A stretch of DNA of 64,000 nt from Oscillospiraceae bacterium (GTDB lineage: Bacteria > Bacillota > Clostridia > Saccharofermentanales > Saccharofermentanaceae): positions 124,001-188,000 of the forward strand of contig FWXP01000001.1 in the NCBI GenBank assembly GCA_900176545.1. Reading direction: 5' to 3'. Each line of letters starts with the position of its first letter. The first letter of the stretch is position 1. Under the pieces are notes generated by a model. That model did no database searches. It worked only from the letters and a program-made list of their open reading frames with translations, and was not told the origin of the DNA. A program made the position numbers and the translations under genes. Below are positions 1 to 9,500 of the stretch, one piece after another.

Positions 1-1
1 G

Positions 2-364
2 GACGGATGCCGAGTATATGGTAACTGTATCCATTCAGTACTTTCTGATTCAGTCGTTATAGAGAAGGGTGCTACAGTAAAGGATTGCGTGCTCCTTCCC
101 GGTGTAGTCGTCAAGGAAGGCGCGCATCTCGAGAGATGTATCGTTGACTTCGGTACGATAATCGGTAAGGACGTTAAGGCCGGACCTAAGATCGAAGGTG
201 AAGGCCCTTATACGAACCGTAAGATCTGCTCCGAAGGTATCTGCGTATTCGAGCGCGGCCTGAAGATCAAGGACGGCGCAGTGATCCCGGGCAACAGCAT
301 GATCGATTCGGATGTTAAGGTGTCCGATGAAGAGAATGTCATAGAGAGTACGTTCAGGGTATAA
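2..364 (+). CDS. glgC: Glucose-1-phosphate adenylyltransferase, C-terminal part (cut by window start)
   Basis: The frame is open from base 2 to a stop at 362-364 and has no start in the window, so this is the 3' end of a longer gene. The visible 120 residues have the hexapeptide-like pattern of a left-handed beta helix (alternating small hydrophobics, VIEKGATVKD, VVVKEGAHLE), as at the C-terminus of ADP-glucose pyrophosphorylase. GlgC makes ADP-glucose from glucose-1-phosphate and ATP for glycogen synthesis. The next gene, 18 bp away, is glgD and then glgA, which supports GlgC over other sugar nucleotidyltransferases. The catalytic N-terminal half lies outside the window. Confidence 0.9.
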   Translation, partial: DGCRVYGNCIHSVLSDSVVIEKGATVKDCVLLPGVVVKEGAHLERCIVDFGTIIGKDVKAGPKIEGEGPYTNRKICSEGICVFERGLKIKDGAVIPGNSMIDSDVKVSDEENVIESTFRV

Positions 365-382
365 GAAAAGGAGATACAGATT

Positions 383-1492
383 ATGTTCAATAACGCAATG
401 GGTCTGATACTTGCAGACAATAAGAAGATCTCACTGGGGGAATTGACAGTGCCAAGAGCCCTGTCGGCTATTCCTTTTGCTGGAAGATACAGGATCATCG
501 ACTTCATGCTTTCCAATATGGTTAATTCCGGCATAAAGAACGTCGGTGTCCTTACGCTCAATAAGTATAAGTCGCTCATGGATCACCTGGGTACCGGTGC
601 TGCCTGGAGCCTTGACCGTAAGAACGACGGTCTTCATATACTTCCTCCGTACGTCAACTCGGAAGCTATCGACATTAACGGCGACGAAGAACTCGCAGGT
701 GTCCTTGATTTCCTTCGTACTTCAAGAGCTACATACGTTATCGTTGCTAACAGCAATATCGTTCTTAATACCACATTTGACGATATGATCTCTGCTCATG
801 AGAAGAGTGGTGCGGATCTTACAGTCATGTATAACAGAGACGGAACTAAGTACGGCAGTCCCTGTTATATCCTCGATACTGATAATGACGGATTCGTAAA
901 GGATATGCTCTTTAATCCTCAGAAGGCTGCATCCAATAAGTCTTCCCTCGGTATCATCTGCCTTAGAAGGGATATGCTGGTAGATATCATCTCCAAGCAG
1001 ATGTCACACGGCATGACGCACTTCGGTGTTCATTCCATGGTAAAGATGTTCGATGAGCTCAAGGTGTTCGCATATGAGTACAATGGAACGGCCCTTCGCA
1101 TCAACAGCGTACAGGGATACTTCAATTCCTCGATGACTCTTCTTAACGAGAGCATAAGAAATGATCTCTTCTGGAGCGGCGATCCCGTTTACACGAAGGT
1201 CAAGGACGAAGCTCCCACGCTCTATTTCGATAATGCTGAAGCTAAGAATTCCATTATCTCCGATGGTTGCAGGATCTACGGTAATGTTGAAGATTCGATA
1301 ATCTTCAGGAGCGTTACGGTATCCAAGAATACCACTATCAAGAATTGTATCGTAATGCAGGATGTACATATCTCAGAGAATTGTCATCTGGAGAATGTAA
1401 TCCTTGACAAGAATTCATTCGTAAGGCCGGGAGTACGACTTGTCGGGCATCACGATTACCCGGTAGTAATAGGAAAGGGTGCAGGTATCTGA
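383..1492 (+). CDS. glgD: GlgD subunit of ADP-glucose pyrophosphorylase
   Basis: 369 residues, start ATG 383 behind AAAGGAG. The N-terminal half has the GlgC-like segment GRYRIIDFMLSN (about residues 31-42), but the usual nucleotide-binding GGxGxRL loop is replaced by LILADNKKISLGEL. That is the known signature of GlgD, a partner subunit that is poorly active alone and activates GlgC. The C-terminal 90 residues form the beta-helix part (ISDGCRIYGNVEDS). It sits between glgC and glgA and overlaps the upstream part of the glgA reading frame, so the genes are probably co-transcribed. Assignment by family knowledge and context is strong. Confidence 0.92.
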   Translation: MFNNAMGLILADNKKISLGELTVPRALSAIPFAGRYRIIDFMLSNMVNSGIKNVGVLTLNKYKSLMDHLGTGAAWSLDRKNDGLHILPPYVNSEAIDINGDEELAGVLDFLRTSRATYVIVANSNIVLNTTFDDMISAHEKSGADLTVMYNRDGTKYGSPCYILDTDNDGFVKDMLFNPQKAASNKSSLGIICLRRDMLVDIISKQMSHGMTHFGVHSMVKMFDELKVFAYEYNGTALRINSVQGYFNSSMTLLNESIRNDLFWSGDPVYTKVKDEAPTLYFDNAEAKNSIISDGCRIYGNVEDSIIFRSVTVSKNTTIKNCIVMQDVHISENCHLENVILDKNSFVRPGVRLVGHHDYPVVIGKGAGI

Positions 1493-1493
1493 T

Positions 1494-3167
1494 ATGAAAG
1501 ACATCAAGGTTTTATTTGTTTCTTCGGAGGTTAGTCCCTTCGTCAAGGTCGGAGGTCTTGCAGATGTAGTAGGAGCTCTTCCCGTTGAACTTAATAAGGA
1601 GAATATCGACGCCAGGGTCATCCTTCCTTTGTACAGGAAGATAAAGATCAAGTATCAGCAGGAACTTGAGTTCCTCGGCTGGAAGATGGTACATATGGGA
1701 TGGAGATCTCTTTATGCGGGTCTTTTTAAGCTTGAGAAGAACGGCACCGTATTCTATTTCGTAGATAATGAATACTACTTTAATTTCGATCAGGTTTATG
1801 TAGAGTACGTATTCGATATCGAGAGATACTGCTTCTTCCAGAGAGCCGTTCTCGACTTCATGGGAGACTTCATGAGCTTTGAGCCCAATGTACTCCACTG
1901 TAACGATTGGCAGACCGGTATGATGCCCATGCTCCTTGATGCACACTTCAAGAAGCACGGCTACCATTCTGACGTACAGACTGTATTTACGATACATAAC
2001 CTTAAATATCAGGGTGTACACAGCATCGATGTCGTAAGGGAGATGCTGGACCTTCCCGACGAGTACTTAAGAGACGATTTTTGTATCAAGGATCGTGCCA
2101 TCAACTTCATGAAGGCAGGTATCGTATATAGTAATTCCGTTACTACCGTATCTCCTACATATGCATACGAGATCATGACGGATTACTACGGTGAAGGCCT
2201 TAACTACACTCTTCAGAGATATGCTTACAAGGTCTCCGGTATCTTAAACGGTATCAACGACTTGGAGTACGATCCTTCAAGTGACGATCGTATCCCTATG
2301 AAGTACGATATCAAGACATATAAGAAGGGTAAAGCAGTATGTAAGAAGTCACTTCAGGAGCAGCTGGGACTTGAAGTAAACGAGGGAGCTCCTCTTTGCG
2401 TAATGATCTCACGTCTCGTAGACCAGAAGGGACTTGACCTTCTCCTTTATGTACTTGACGAAATGCTCTTTGACGGAATGCAGATAGTTGTCCTCGGAAC
2501 CGGTGATAACTACTACGAGAGAGCACTTGCCGATACAGCCGCGAGGAATCCCGGCAAGATGTGTGCATGCATAGACTTCGATAACGGCTTAGCACATACT
2601 CTTTATGCAGCTGCAGATATCTTCCTTATGCCGTCCCTCTTTGAGCCCTGTGGTCTCTCACAACTCGTTTCCATGGCTTACGGTACGGTACCTGTAGTAA
2701 GAGAGACTGGCGGCCTTAAGGACACTGTTATCCCTTATAACGAGTTCACCGGCGAAGGAAATGGTTTCTCTTTCGCAAATATAAATGCGCACGAGTTCCT
2801 CTTCACGACAAAGTACGCGTGTGATCTTTACAGAAACCATAAGGACGTATGGGACAATATCATCAAGGCAGGTATGAGCGGAGACTATTCCTGGAAGAAG
2901 AGTGCAGGAGAGTACGCAGGTCTTTATTCTCTTATCACTGGTATTCCTTTGGCTGACAGCGTCAAGGCTCCCGAGAGCGTAAAGCTCGATGTCGATGAGC
3001 CTGCTCCCGAGCAGAAGCCCGAGCCTAAGAAGAAGGCTCCCGCCAAGAAGCCTGCAGCTAAGAAGACATCTAAGAAGCCGGCTATAAAGAAGCCTGTCAT
3101 CAGCAAGGCAAAGGCTAAGGCAGAAGCAAAGCCTTCAGAGAAGAAGGCAGAGGAGGAAAAGAAGTAA
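1494..3167 (+). CDS. glgA: Glycogen synthase with a 70-residue Lys/Ala/Pro-rich tail
   Basis: GT5-family enzyme that adds glucose from ADP-glucose to the growing alpha-1,4-glucan. I chose ATG 1494, 2 bp after the glgD stop, because the protein then starts MKDIKVLFVSSEVSPFVKVG, the conserved N-terminus with the KxGG ADP-glucose motif (residues 18-21). A GTG at 1479 in the same frame is less likely. The C-terminal domain carries EPCGLSQL with the expected catalytic Glu. The catalytic part ends near residue 487, the usual length. It is followed by 70 residues of Lys, Ala, Pro and Glu (APAKKPAAKKTSKK) resembling histone-H1-like tails. This is absent from typical GlgA, and a similar tail is found on trigger factor in this window. 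Confidence 0.95.
   Translation: MKDIKVLFVSSEVSPFVKVGGLADVVGALPVELNKENIDARVILPLYRKIKIKYQQELEFLGWKMVHMGWRSLYAGLFKLEKNGTVFYFVDNEYYFNFDQVYVEYVFDIERYCFFQRAVLDFMGDFMSFEPNVLHCNDWQTGMMPMLLDAHFKKHGYHSDVQTVFTIHNLKYQGVHSIDVVREMLDLPDEYLRDDFCIKDRAINFMKAGIVYSNSVTTVSPTYAYEIMTDYYGEGLNYTLQRYAYKVSGILNGINDLEYDPSSDDRIPMKYDIKTYKKGKAVCKKSLQEQLGLEVNEGAPLCVMISRLVDQKGLDLLLYVLDEMLFDGMQIVVLGTGDNYYERALADTAARNPGKMCACIDFDNGLAHTLYAAADIFLMPSLFEPCGLSQLVSMAYGTVPVVRETGGLKDTVIPYNEFTGEGNGFSFANINAHEFLFTTKYACDLYRNHKDVWDNIIKAGMSGDYSWKKSAGEYAGLYSLITGIPLADSVKAPESVKLDVDEPAPEQKPEPKKKAPAKKPAAKKTSKKPAIKKPVISKAKAKAEAKPSEKKAEEEKK
2955..3164 (+). other. H1-like Lys/Ala/Pro-rich C-terminal tail of GlgA
   Basis: Codes for residues 488-557 of GlgA. 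Composition is almost only K, A, P, E, S and T, with repeated KKPA/KKTS/AKAKAEA motifs. It is low complexity, probably disordered and basic. It lies beyond the catalytic GT-B fold, so it is an appendage rather than part of the active site. Confidence 0.8.
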
Positions 3168-3170
3168 TTC

Positions 3171-5195
3171 ATGTTCTTTCACGCATCAAGGTTACAAGAA
3201 TACAGGACGCCCTACGGAGCCCGTCCTACAGACAGCAGCGTAGACCTGTATTTCGATACGCCTTCTGATGCCTATAATGTCACATTATGTTACACATATG
3301 GCCTTTATGGTTTTTCTTACCATGAAGAGCCTATGTGTCTGACAGAGAAGAGAGCAGACACCAAGAGGTATAAGGTCAGCGTCATGCTGCCTCATGAACC
3401 GGGTCTGCTCTTTTATTGGTTCAAGTTCAGGGATAATAACGAGAACGGCATGTTCTATGTGGCAGAAGGTGATACTAAGGACGGAAGCGGTAAGATATAT
3501 TCCGATCCGCCTCGTATCGGGGTCGAGGAGGAGAAGTACCCTTATGCGTGGCAGATAACGGTCTACGATAAGGATTTCGTTACCCCTGACAAGATGAAGG
3601 GTGCCTGTATATACCAGATATTCCCGGACAGATTCTCCAGGTCGAAGGATTTTGACTTTAAGAAGATGACTTCCTTCTGCGACAGGGAAGAGAGGATATA
3701 CCATAAGGACTGGTACGAGGATGTCGATATAAAAGGAAAGCCTTCTACGGGATACCTTGCCTGCGACTTCTTCGGAGGTTCTCTTAAGGGCATTACCGAA
3801 AAGCTCGACTATATTAAGTCCCTGGGAATAGATATCATCTATCTTAATCCCATATTTGAAGCAAGGTCTTCTCACAGATACGATACGGCCGATTACCTTA
3901 ACGTGGATCCGATCCTCGGAGGTAACGAAGCATTTGATGTGCTTCAAAGAGAGGCCGCAAGCCGCGGTATCACCTTGATACTTGACGGTGTGTTCAGCCA
4001 CACAGGCGCAGACAGCAAGTATTTCAACAAGTTCGGAAGGTACGAGGGAACAGGTGCCTACAGGTCTTATGAGACCGGTGAGGAGAGCAGCTATCGGTCC
4101 TGGTATAACTTCTATCGTAACGAGGAAGGCGAAGTCGCATACGATTCATGGTGGGGATTCCCCGATCTTCCCAACGTTAATGAGAACAGTCTTTCTTACA
4201 GAAGATTCGTATTCGGCAAGGACGGTATCGTTGATACATGGACGAAGCGCGGTGCCGGCGGTATCAGGCTCGATGTATCCGATGAGCTTCCGGACAGCTT
4301 TATAAGGCAGATGCGCTCTACTTTGAAGTCATATACTGACGGCGAAGGTATCCTTGTGGGCGAAGTATGGGAGGACGCCAGTAATAAGTGTTCCTACGGT
4401 TCTTACAGGGACTTTATGCTTGGAAGGACTCACGATTCCGTAATGGGATATACATTCCGTAAGTGCGTTCTGGATTTTCTTTGCGGATATATATCGGCAG
4501 AAGTATTCGACAGCAGGATGGAAGGCTTCCGCGAAAGGTACCCCGCTCAGGCATATTACTGCATAATGAACCTGATATCTTCCCATGATGTTCCCCGTGC
4601 ATACACTATGTTCTCAAAGCCCGAGGATAAGGAAGGCAGGGAAGAGCAGCAGAAGATAAAAGTATCAGAAGAAGCTTCCGAGGAGTGCGAGATGCTGATG
4701 CGCATGGCATATGCACTGCAGACCGGCTATATCGGAGCTTCCTGCATATATTACGGTGATGAGATCTTAATGGACGGTTATAAGGATCCTTTCAACAGGA
4801 GGACCTACCCCTGGGGCAAGCTTACGGGCAGGCAGCAGGAGGAACTCGATGCCGTAAGAAAGATCGCATCCTTGCGTGTCGATAATCCGGTACTGCGGAC
4901 CGGATACTATGAGACACTTATTGCTCATGACGGCATATTTGCATTCAGGAGATACCTGAACAAAGACAGACGTGACTTCTTCGGAAAGCTTATCGATCAC
5001 GGTTCCGACGAAGTGATCCTTATCCTTAACAGGGAACGTAAGACAAGGTATTTCCATGTTAACGGCACTAAGGTCAGCGTCAGGAAAGATTCACCTATCC
5101 CGGTAAACGAAGAACTGATATTGAATACAGAAGATAACAGGTCCTTTGATGTTGCCGTAGCCCCTGATGCTTTTGTCTTTATAGTCAAAAAATAA
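3171..5195 (+). CDS. GH13 alpha-glucan hydrolase (neopullulanase/maltogenic-amylase-like)
   Basis: 674 residues. An N-terminal beta domain (about 1-130, CBM34-like by position) precedes a GH13 TIM barrel. The four GH13 regions are visible: DGVFSH (272-277), GIRLDVSDE (364-372, nucleophile Asp368), VGEVWED (396-402, acid/base Glu398) and SSHD (470-473). The segment IYQIFPDRF near 148-156 is typical of this clostridial enzyme group. It starts 3 bp after glgA, so it probably belongs to the glycogen operon and acts on glycogen or imported maltodextrin. No signal peptide is seen, so it is probably cytoplasmic. Specificity (alpha-1,4, alpha-1,6 or both) cannot be read from the motifs. Confidence 0.88.
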   Translation: MFFHASRLQEYRTPYGARPTDSSVDLYFDTPSDAYNVTLCYTYGLYGFSYHEEPMCLTEKRADTKRYKVSVMLPHEPGLLFYWFKFRDNNENGMFYVAEGDTKDGSGKIYSDPPRIGVEEEKYPYAWQITVYDKDFVTPDKMKGACIYQIFPDRFSRSKDFDFKKMTSFCDREERIYHKDWYEDVDIKGKPSTGYLACDFFGGSLKGITEKLDYIKSLGIDIIYLNPIFEARSSHRYDTADYLNVDPILGGNEAFDVLQREAASRGITLILDGVFSHTGADSKYFNKFGRYEGTGAYRSYETGEESSYRSWYNFYRNEEGEVAYDSWWGFPDLPNVNENSLSYRRFVFGKDGIVDTWTKRGAGGIRLDVSDELPDSFIRQMRSTLKSYTDGEGILVGEVWEDASNKCSYGSYRDFMLGRTHDSVMGYTFRKCVLDFLCGYISAEVFDSRMEGFRERYPAQAYYCIMNLISSHDVPRAYTMFSKPEDKEGREEQQKIKVSEEASEECEMLMRMAYALQTGYIGASCIYYGDEILMDGYKDPFNRRTYPWGKLTGRQQEELDAVRKIASLRVDNPVLRTGYYETLIAHDGIFAFRRYLNKDRRDFFGKLIDHGSDEVILILNRERKTRYFHVNGTKVSVRKDSPIPVNEELILNTEDNRSFDVAVAPDAFVFIVKK

Positions 5196-5231
5196 TATAA
5201 TCAAGAACAGTGTATAAAGGAGGGGAAAGAT

Positions 5232-6353
5232 ATGGCAGATAATGAAGGTTATATCGAAGAGCAGGAAGAGGGGAAGGTCTTAGAAGAGACCACCATGGAT
5301 GTCACCGATAAGAAGTGCCCCAACTGCGGCGCTACGGTAACATATGATCCTGCTACACTTAAAATGATTTGTGAGTATTGCGGCTACTCAAGAGAGCTTC
5401 CCAAGCCAGAGAATAATACGGCTATGGAAGAGATCGACTTTGAGAGCGCAAAGCTTAGAAGCAATAAGGATTGGGGAACAAAGCAGAAGAGCATCGTATG
5501 TAAGATGTGCGGAGCAGAATCACTTTACGATGAAGCTCTTACGGCTTCCGTCTGTCCTTTCTGCGGTTCTAACAGCGTAATGCCCGTAGACGCCGATGAG
5601 GACATCATGGCTCCCGGAGGCGTGGTTCCTTTTGAGATCTCCAAGGAGAAAGCTTCGACTCTTTTTACCAGCTGGCTCGGTCACAAGATATTTACGCCGT
5701 CAGCTGCGAAGAAGAGCTGTAAAGCAGAGAATTTCGCAGGTATCTATCTTCCTTATTGGACTTACGATTCCGAGACGACATCTTCCTACGATGCCAAGCT
5801 CGGTTACGAGTATAAGGTTAAGAGGGGAGATCACTACGAGACAAAGGTAAGATGGAAGAGATATACCGGTGTATACGAGGAGTTTATAGACGATCAGGTA
5901 GTATATGCCAGCAAGAAGACCGTTAATCCCAGTATCAATGCCGTATCACAGTTTGACTTCACCAAGCTCAAGCCCTATAACCCAGAGTATATCTCCGGCT
6001 TTGTAGCTGAGCGTTATACACTCGGATTAGACGATGGTTGGGAGCAGGCTAAGGGATTTATCCAGCGTACATTGAAGAGTCACCTGGGATCCAAGCTCAA
6101 GAGTACTTATAAGGCTGACAGAGTAGGAACCATCAATCTGTCTACCGTATACGATAAGGTCACATTTAAGTATCTTCTCGCACCTATCTGGATGGCCAGT
6201 TTCAAGTTCAATGGCAAGGTATATAACTTTGTTGTTAACGGTCAGACCGGTAAGGTTGCAGGTAAGGCACCTATCTCCTGGCTTCGTGTTGCTATCGCCA
6301 TCATCCTGGGTATCATTGCATTCGCTATCGTTATGGCAATACTCAATAGCTGA
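5232..6353 (+). CDS. Membrane-anchored double zinc-ribbon protein of unknown function
   Basis: 373 residues, ATG 5232 behind AAAGGAGGGG. Two zinc ribbons occur near the N-terminus: Cys29/32 with Cys47/50, and Cys90/93 with Cys108/111. A long central region rich in Lys and aromatic residues follows, and then one C-terminal transmembrane helix (about 349-371, AIAIILGIIAFAIVMAIL). There is no signal peptide, so the ribbons are likely cytoplasmic with the tail anchored in the membrane. It resembles uncharacterised TFIIB-type zinc-ribbon proteins common in Clostridia. The position after the glycogen operon does not reveal its role. A strong terminator follows. Confidence 0.7.
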   Translation: MADNEGYIEEQEEGKVLEETTMDVTDKKCPNCGATVTYDPATLKMICEYCGYSRELPKPENNTAMEEIDFESAKLRSNKDWGTKQKSIVCKMCGAESLYDEALTASVCPFCGSNSVMPVDADEDIMAPGGVVPFEISKEKASTLFTSWLGHKIFTPSAAKKSCKAENFAGIYLPYWTYDSETTSSYDAKLGYEYKVKRGDHYETKVRWKRYTGVYEEFIDDQVVYASKKTVNPSINAVSQFDFTKLKPYNPEYISGFVAERYTLGLDDGWEQAKGFIQRTLKSHLGSKLKSTYKADRVGTINLSTVYDKVTFKYLLAPIWMASFKFNGKVYNFVVNGQTGKVAGKAPISWLRVAIAIILGIIAFAIVMAILNS

Positions 6354-6399
6354 CAGGCTTCGTAAAGCGAACTGTATATTTACAATACTTTAGTGAACT

Positions 6400-6432
6400 A
6401 CACGGCAAAAATCCTATAGATTTTTGCCGTGT
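6400..6432 (+). terminator. Rho-independent terminator after the zinc-ribbon gene
   Basis: A 14-bp perfect stem (ACACGGCAAAAATC pairing with 6419-6432), loop CTATA, followed by a T-rich stretch. It separates the glycogen/zinc-ribbon block from the giant surface-protein genes. Confidence 0.85.
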
Positions 6433-6508
6433 TTCATTTATTTGTTCAGCAACCTTTCTAAATATGAATAAAATATGACGAAAGTATTAACTGGTTTCTC
6501 AAATTTGG

Positions 6509-6538
6509 TTGAATTCCTTATGTTTGGGGTCACATAAT
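6509..6538 (+). promoter_or_regulatory. Candidate promoter for the first giant adhesin
   Basis: TTGAAT (6509-6514), 18-bp spacer, CATAAT (6533-6538), 62 bp before the start at 6600. The start has AAGAAGGGGAAG as ribosome binding site. The hexamers are imperfect, so this is a tentative call. Confidence 0.4.
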
Positions 6539-6599
6539 AGTCCCGTATTGGAGTATTTTGTTGGATCAATATCATTAACGGAAAAAGAAGGGGAAGTCT

Positions 6600-9500
6600 A
6601 TGAGTAGAATCAGAAGGCGTAATAAATTTGCGTTAAAAGCTTTGAGTGCAATTTCAGCCGCGGCTATCGTCACCGGTGGAGTTGCATTTTATTTGTCTAA
6701 GGACACTCGTGTAATTGCAAGTGCCGTTGAAGAAGGTAAGGCGGTTCCCGCTAAGCTGGATTCGATAAGTGCTATCAACTACGCGACTATTCTGGGAAGG
6801 GCAACTGACTTCGGTATCGTTGCAAACGATTTTGAGCAGGTAACTCATATGGAGACTACCTTCGCCGTAAATACGTTCTCGAATACCAGTGGTCAGGTCA
6901 ATGAAGTTGACTTCATCCCTAACACCGCACAGTTCATGATCGGTGAGATAGTTTCCGGTAAGGTCAAGTTCGGCCAGAACCAGACAGCTTCTTCTTATGT
7001 CATTGAATCGACTGATGCGGTTTTCAATAATTATGCTGCTGAGTGGCAGTCCGGTGAGATCTTCCAGGATGCTGACGATATCAACAGCTCTAATTTCTAT
7101 TTTGATAATGCAGGCAGGCTCTGGACAGGTGACGGAGCTACACCCGTATACACGATCGTTAAGGATCAGGATGCCATCAACACAAATATCAATGATGTCA
7201 TCGGTAATGCTACTGCGACTTCCGACTATATCTCTTCAAGAGCAACCGACCCTTCTTATGCTCTTGATTACACTCAGTACCTTACTATCGATAATATAAA
7301 CAGATCTCCCTATAATCCTCAGGATCCCAACACAGGTAATCCCGATCAGGGCAACAGATTCTATATAGACATAGATAAGTCTGAGTTTGTTAACAGAGTC
7401 GTCTATATCAATGTAGATTCAAATCTTGCCAGGGTAATGGCAAACTCCGAAGGTCTTTGCATCATCAAGGATCCTTCTACTGTTGTAGTATTCAACATCG
7501 AGCCCGGTATCACCAGCGGTAATTACGGCGGACTTGTCCTTGATCGTATGTGTGTATCCGAGGACGGCGGTAAGAATTTCTGTAATACGGTAACTGCCAG
7601 CCAGGGACGTTCCAATGTTTCCAACAGCAACAGTTCCGGACTTGGTACAGAGAATAACGTTAACTTCTATAATTCCGATGTAGACAGGATGATCAACCAG
7701 AAGGTCATCTTGAATATCCGTTCCAACTACGACAACATCGAGCTTAATGCAGTAGGTGGTACTGTACTTATCCCTGATCCTGATGCTCACGCAAACGTAA
7801 GAGGTTCCAGCTCAGGTTGGGTAGTATCCGGCGGTCACCTCAAGAACGACGGCGGTGAGTGGCACTACATCTATCAGGGCGGAAGCCAGGATCTTATCAA
7901 CATCAGCAATGGTCAGCAGATCCATTTTGCTCTTCATAAGGACTTTACTACTGATAACGGTACTACTATAGATAACTCTATTTATATGGCACCCGAGCAG
8001 TTCACGTTCAATCTCTACGATCTCGGTACAGGCCGTGACTTCAATGCTATTAACCTTGACAGCGTCAACGGTCTTACTCCCGTTACAGCTAAGAACCAGG
8101 CTACAGGTAATGTATTGTTCCCCAGCCTTACATTGGCTGATGCCGGTGATTACTACTACCTTATCAATGAGGCTAATGCAGGATCATCTGACGGTGAGAT
8201 AACAAATACTGACGGTTACATCAAGATCCATGTAAACGTTGCATCAGGTACTCCCGCTAACACATATACTGTCGACTATGCATATTATCTTCATGCAAAC
8301 GATGCTCAGCCTATCCGTCATGAAGAGAATGTCGTTATGATGGGTGTTCAGTTCGACCTTGGAAGTTTCTTTAATAAGGTCGAGACAACTGGTACTCTTG
8401 AACTCAATAAGACCGTACTCGGTATTACGGCTTCCGAAGCTCACGATACTTATACATTTAATGTTAAGAGCGGAGACAGATACTACGGTATGGATGTCAA
8501 CGGCAATCTCCTCGTATCTTCATCTCCTATCGCATGTGAGGTTCATCCCGGCGTTCCTTTCGTCCTCAGGGATCTTCCTCTCGATCAGACATATACCGTT
8601 ACTGAGTCCAGGAACGGCATCGATATCGCTCACTACGATTGCACGGTATCAGGTGAGGGTTCCGTAACACTTTCTTCCGCTAATAAGAACGGAAGTATCA
8701 ATATCACGAACTCCTATTCAGGCAGGATAGAGACAGGTTCTATCTACATCGCCAAGTTCGGCAGCGACACGAACGGATCATTCCTTGGCGGAGCACAGTT
8801 CATTCTTTCTACAGATGATGCACGTCCTAACGGAATCGAATTTACAGGAGCTACTAATGTAGATGTAAAGGATATCCAGGAGATCAGATTCACTACTGTC
8901 GGTACTGAGGCTGTTCATATCGAAGGTCTTACAGAGGGTACATATACTCTTACTGAGGTAACTGCTCCTGATGGATACAATAAGGTCGATCCAGTTACTT
9001 TCTCCATCAACAGATATGGCGTTGTATCTTATAATTCTTCTGTACAGAATGTTTCTTACAATAGTACTACTAATGTACTCAGCATCACAGATCAGAAGGA
9101 TGAGCCCGTACCCGTTACGGCAACAGTTGACATCAGCAAGAAGGATACAGTAGCAGGGGATGAGCTTTCCGGTGCAGCTATCACTATTACTTCTAACGAC
9201 GGAAACGATCTTAGCAGCTGTGTAGTAACAGGCGGCGGAAGCAGTGTAGCTGTATCCGGAAGCGCCATCAGCTTCGTAAGCGGTGATTCTGCTACTACTA
9301 TCGAGGGTCTTCCTGTCGGAACCTATACGATGCACGAGATCACTGCGCCTGACGGATATCAGGTAGCAACAGATATCGAGTTTACTGTAGGTGACGACGG
9401 AAGAGTTACAGGAAGCAGCGTCACAACATCTGCTGCTACAGGTAATGCAGTAGTTACAATGCTCGATGCTCCTTCCGTAGTAGATATCAGCAAGGTATCT

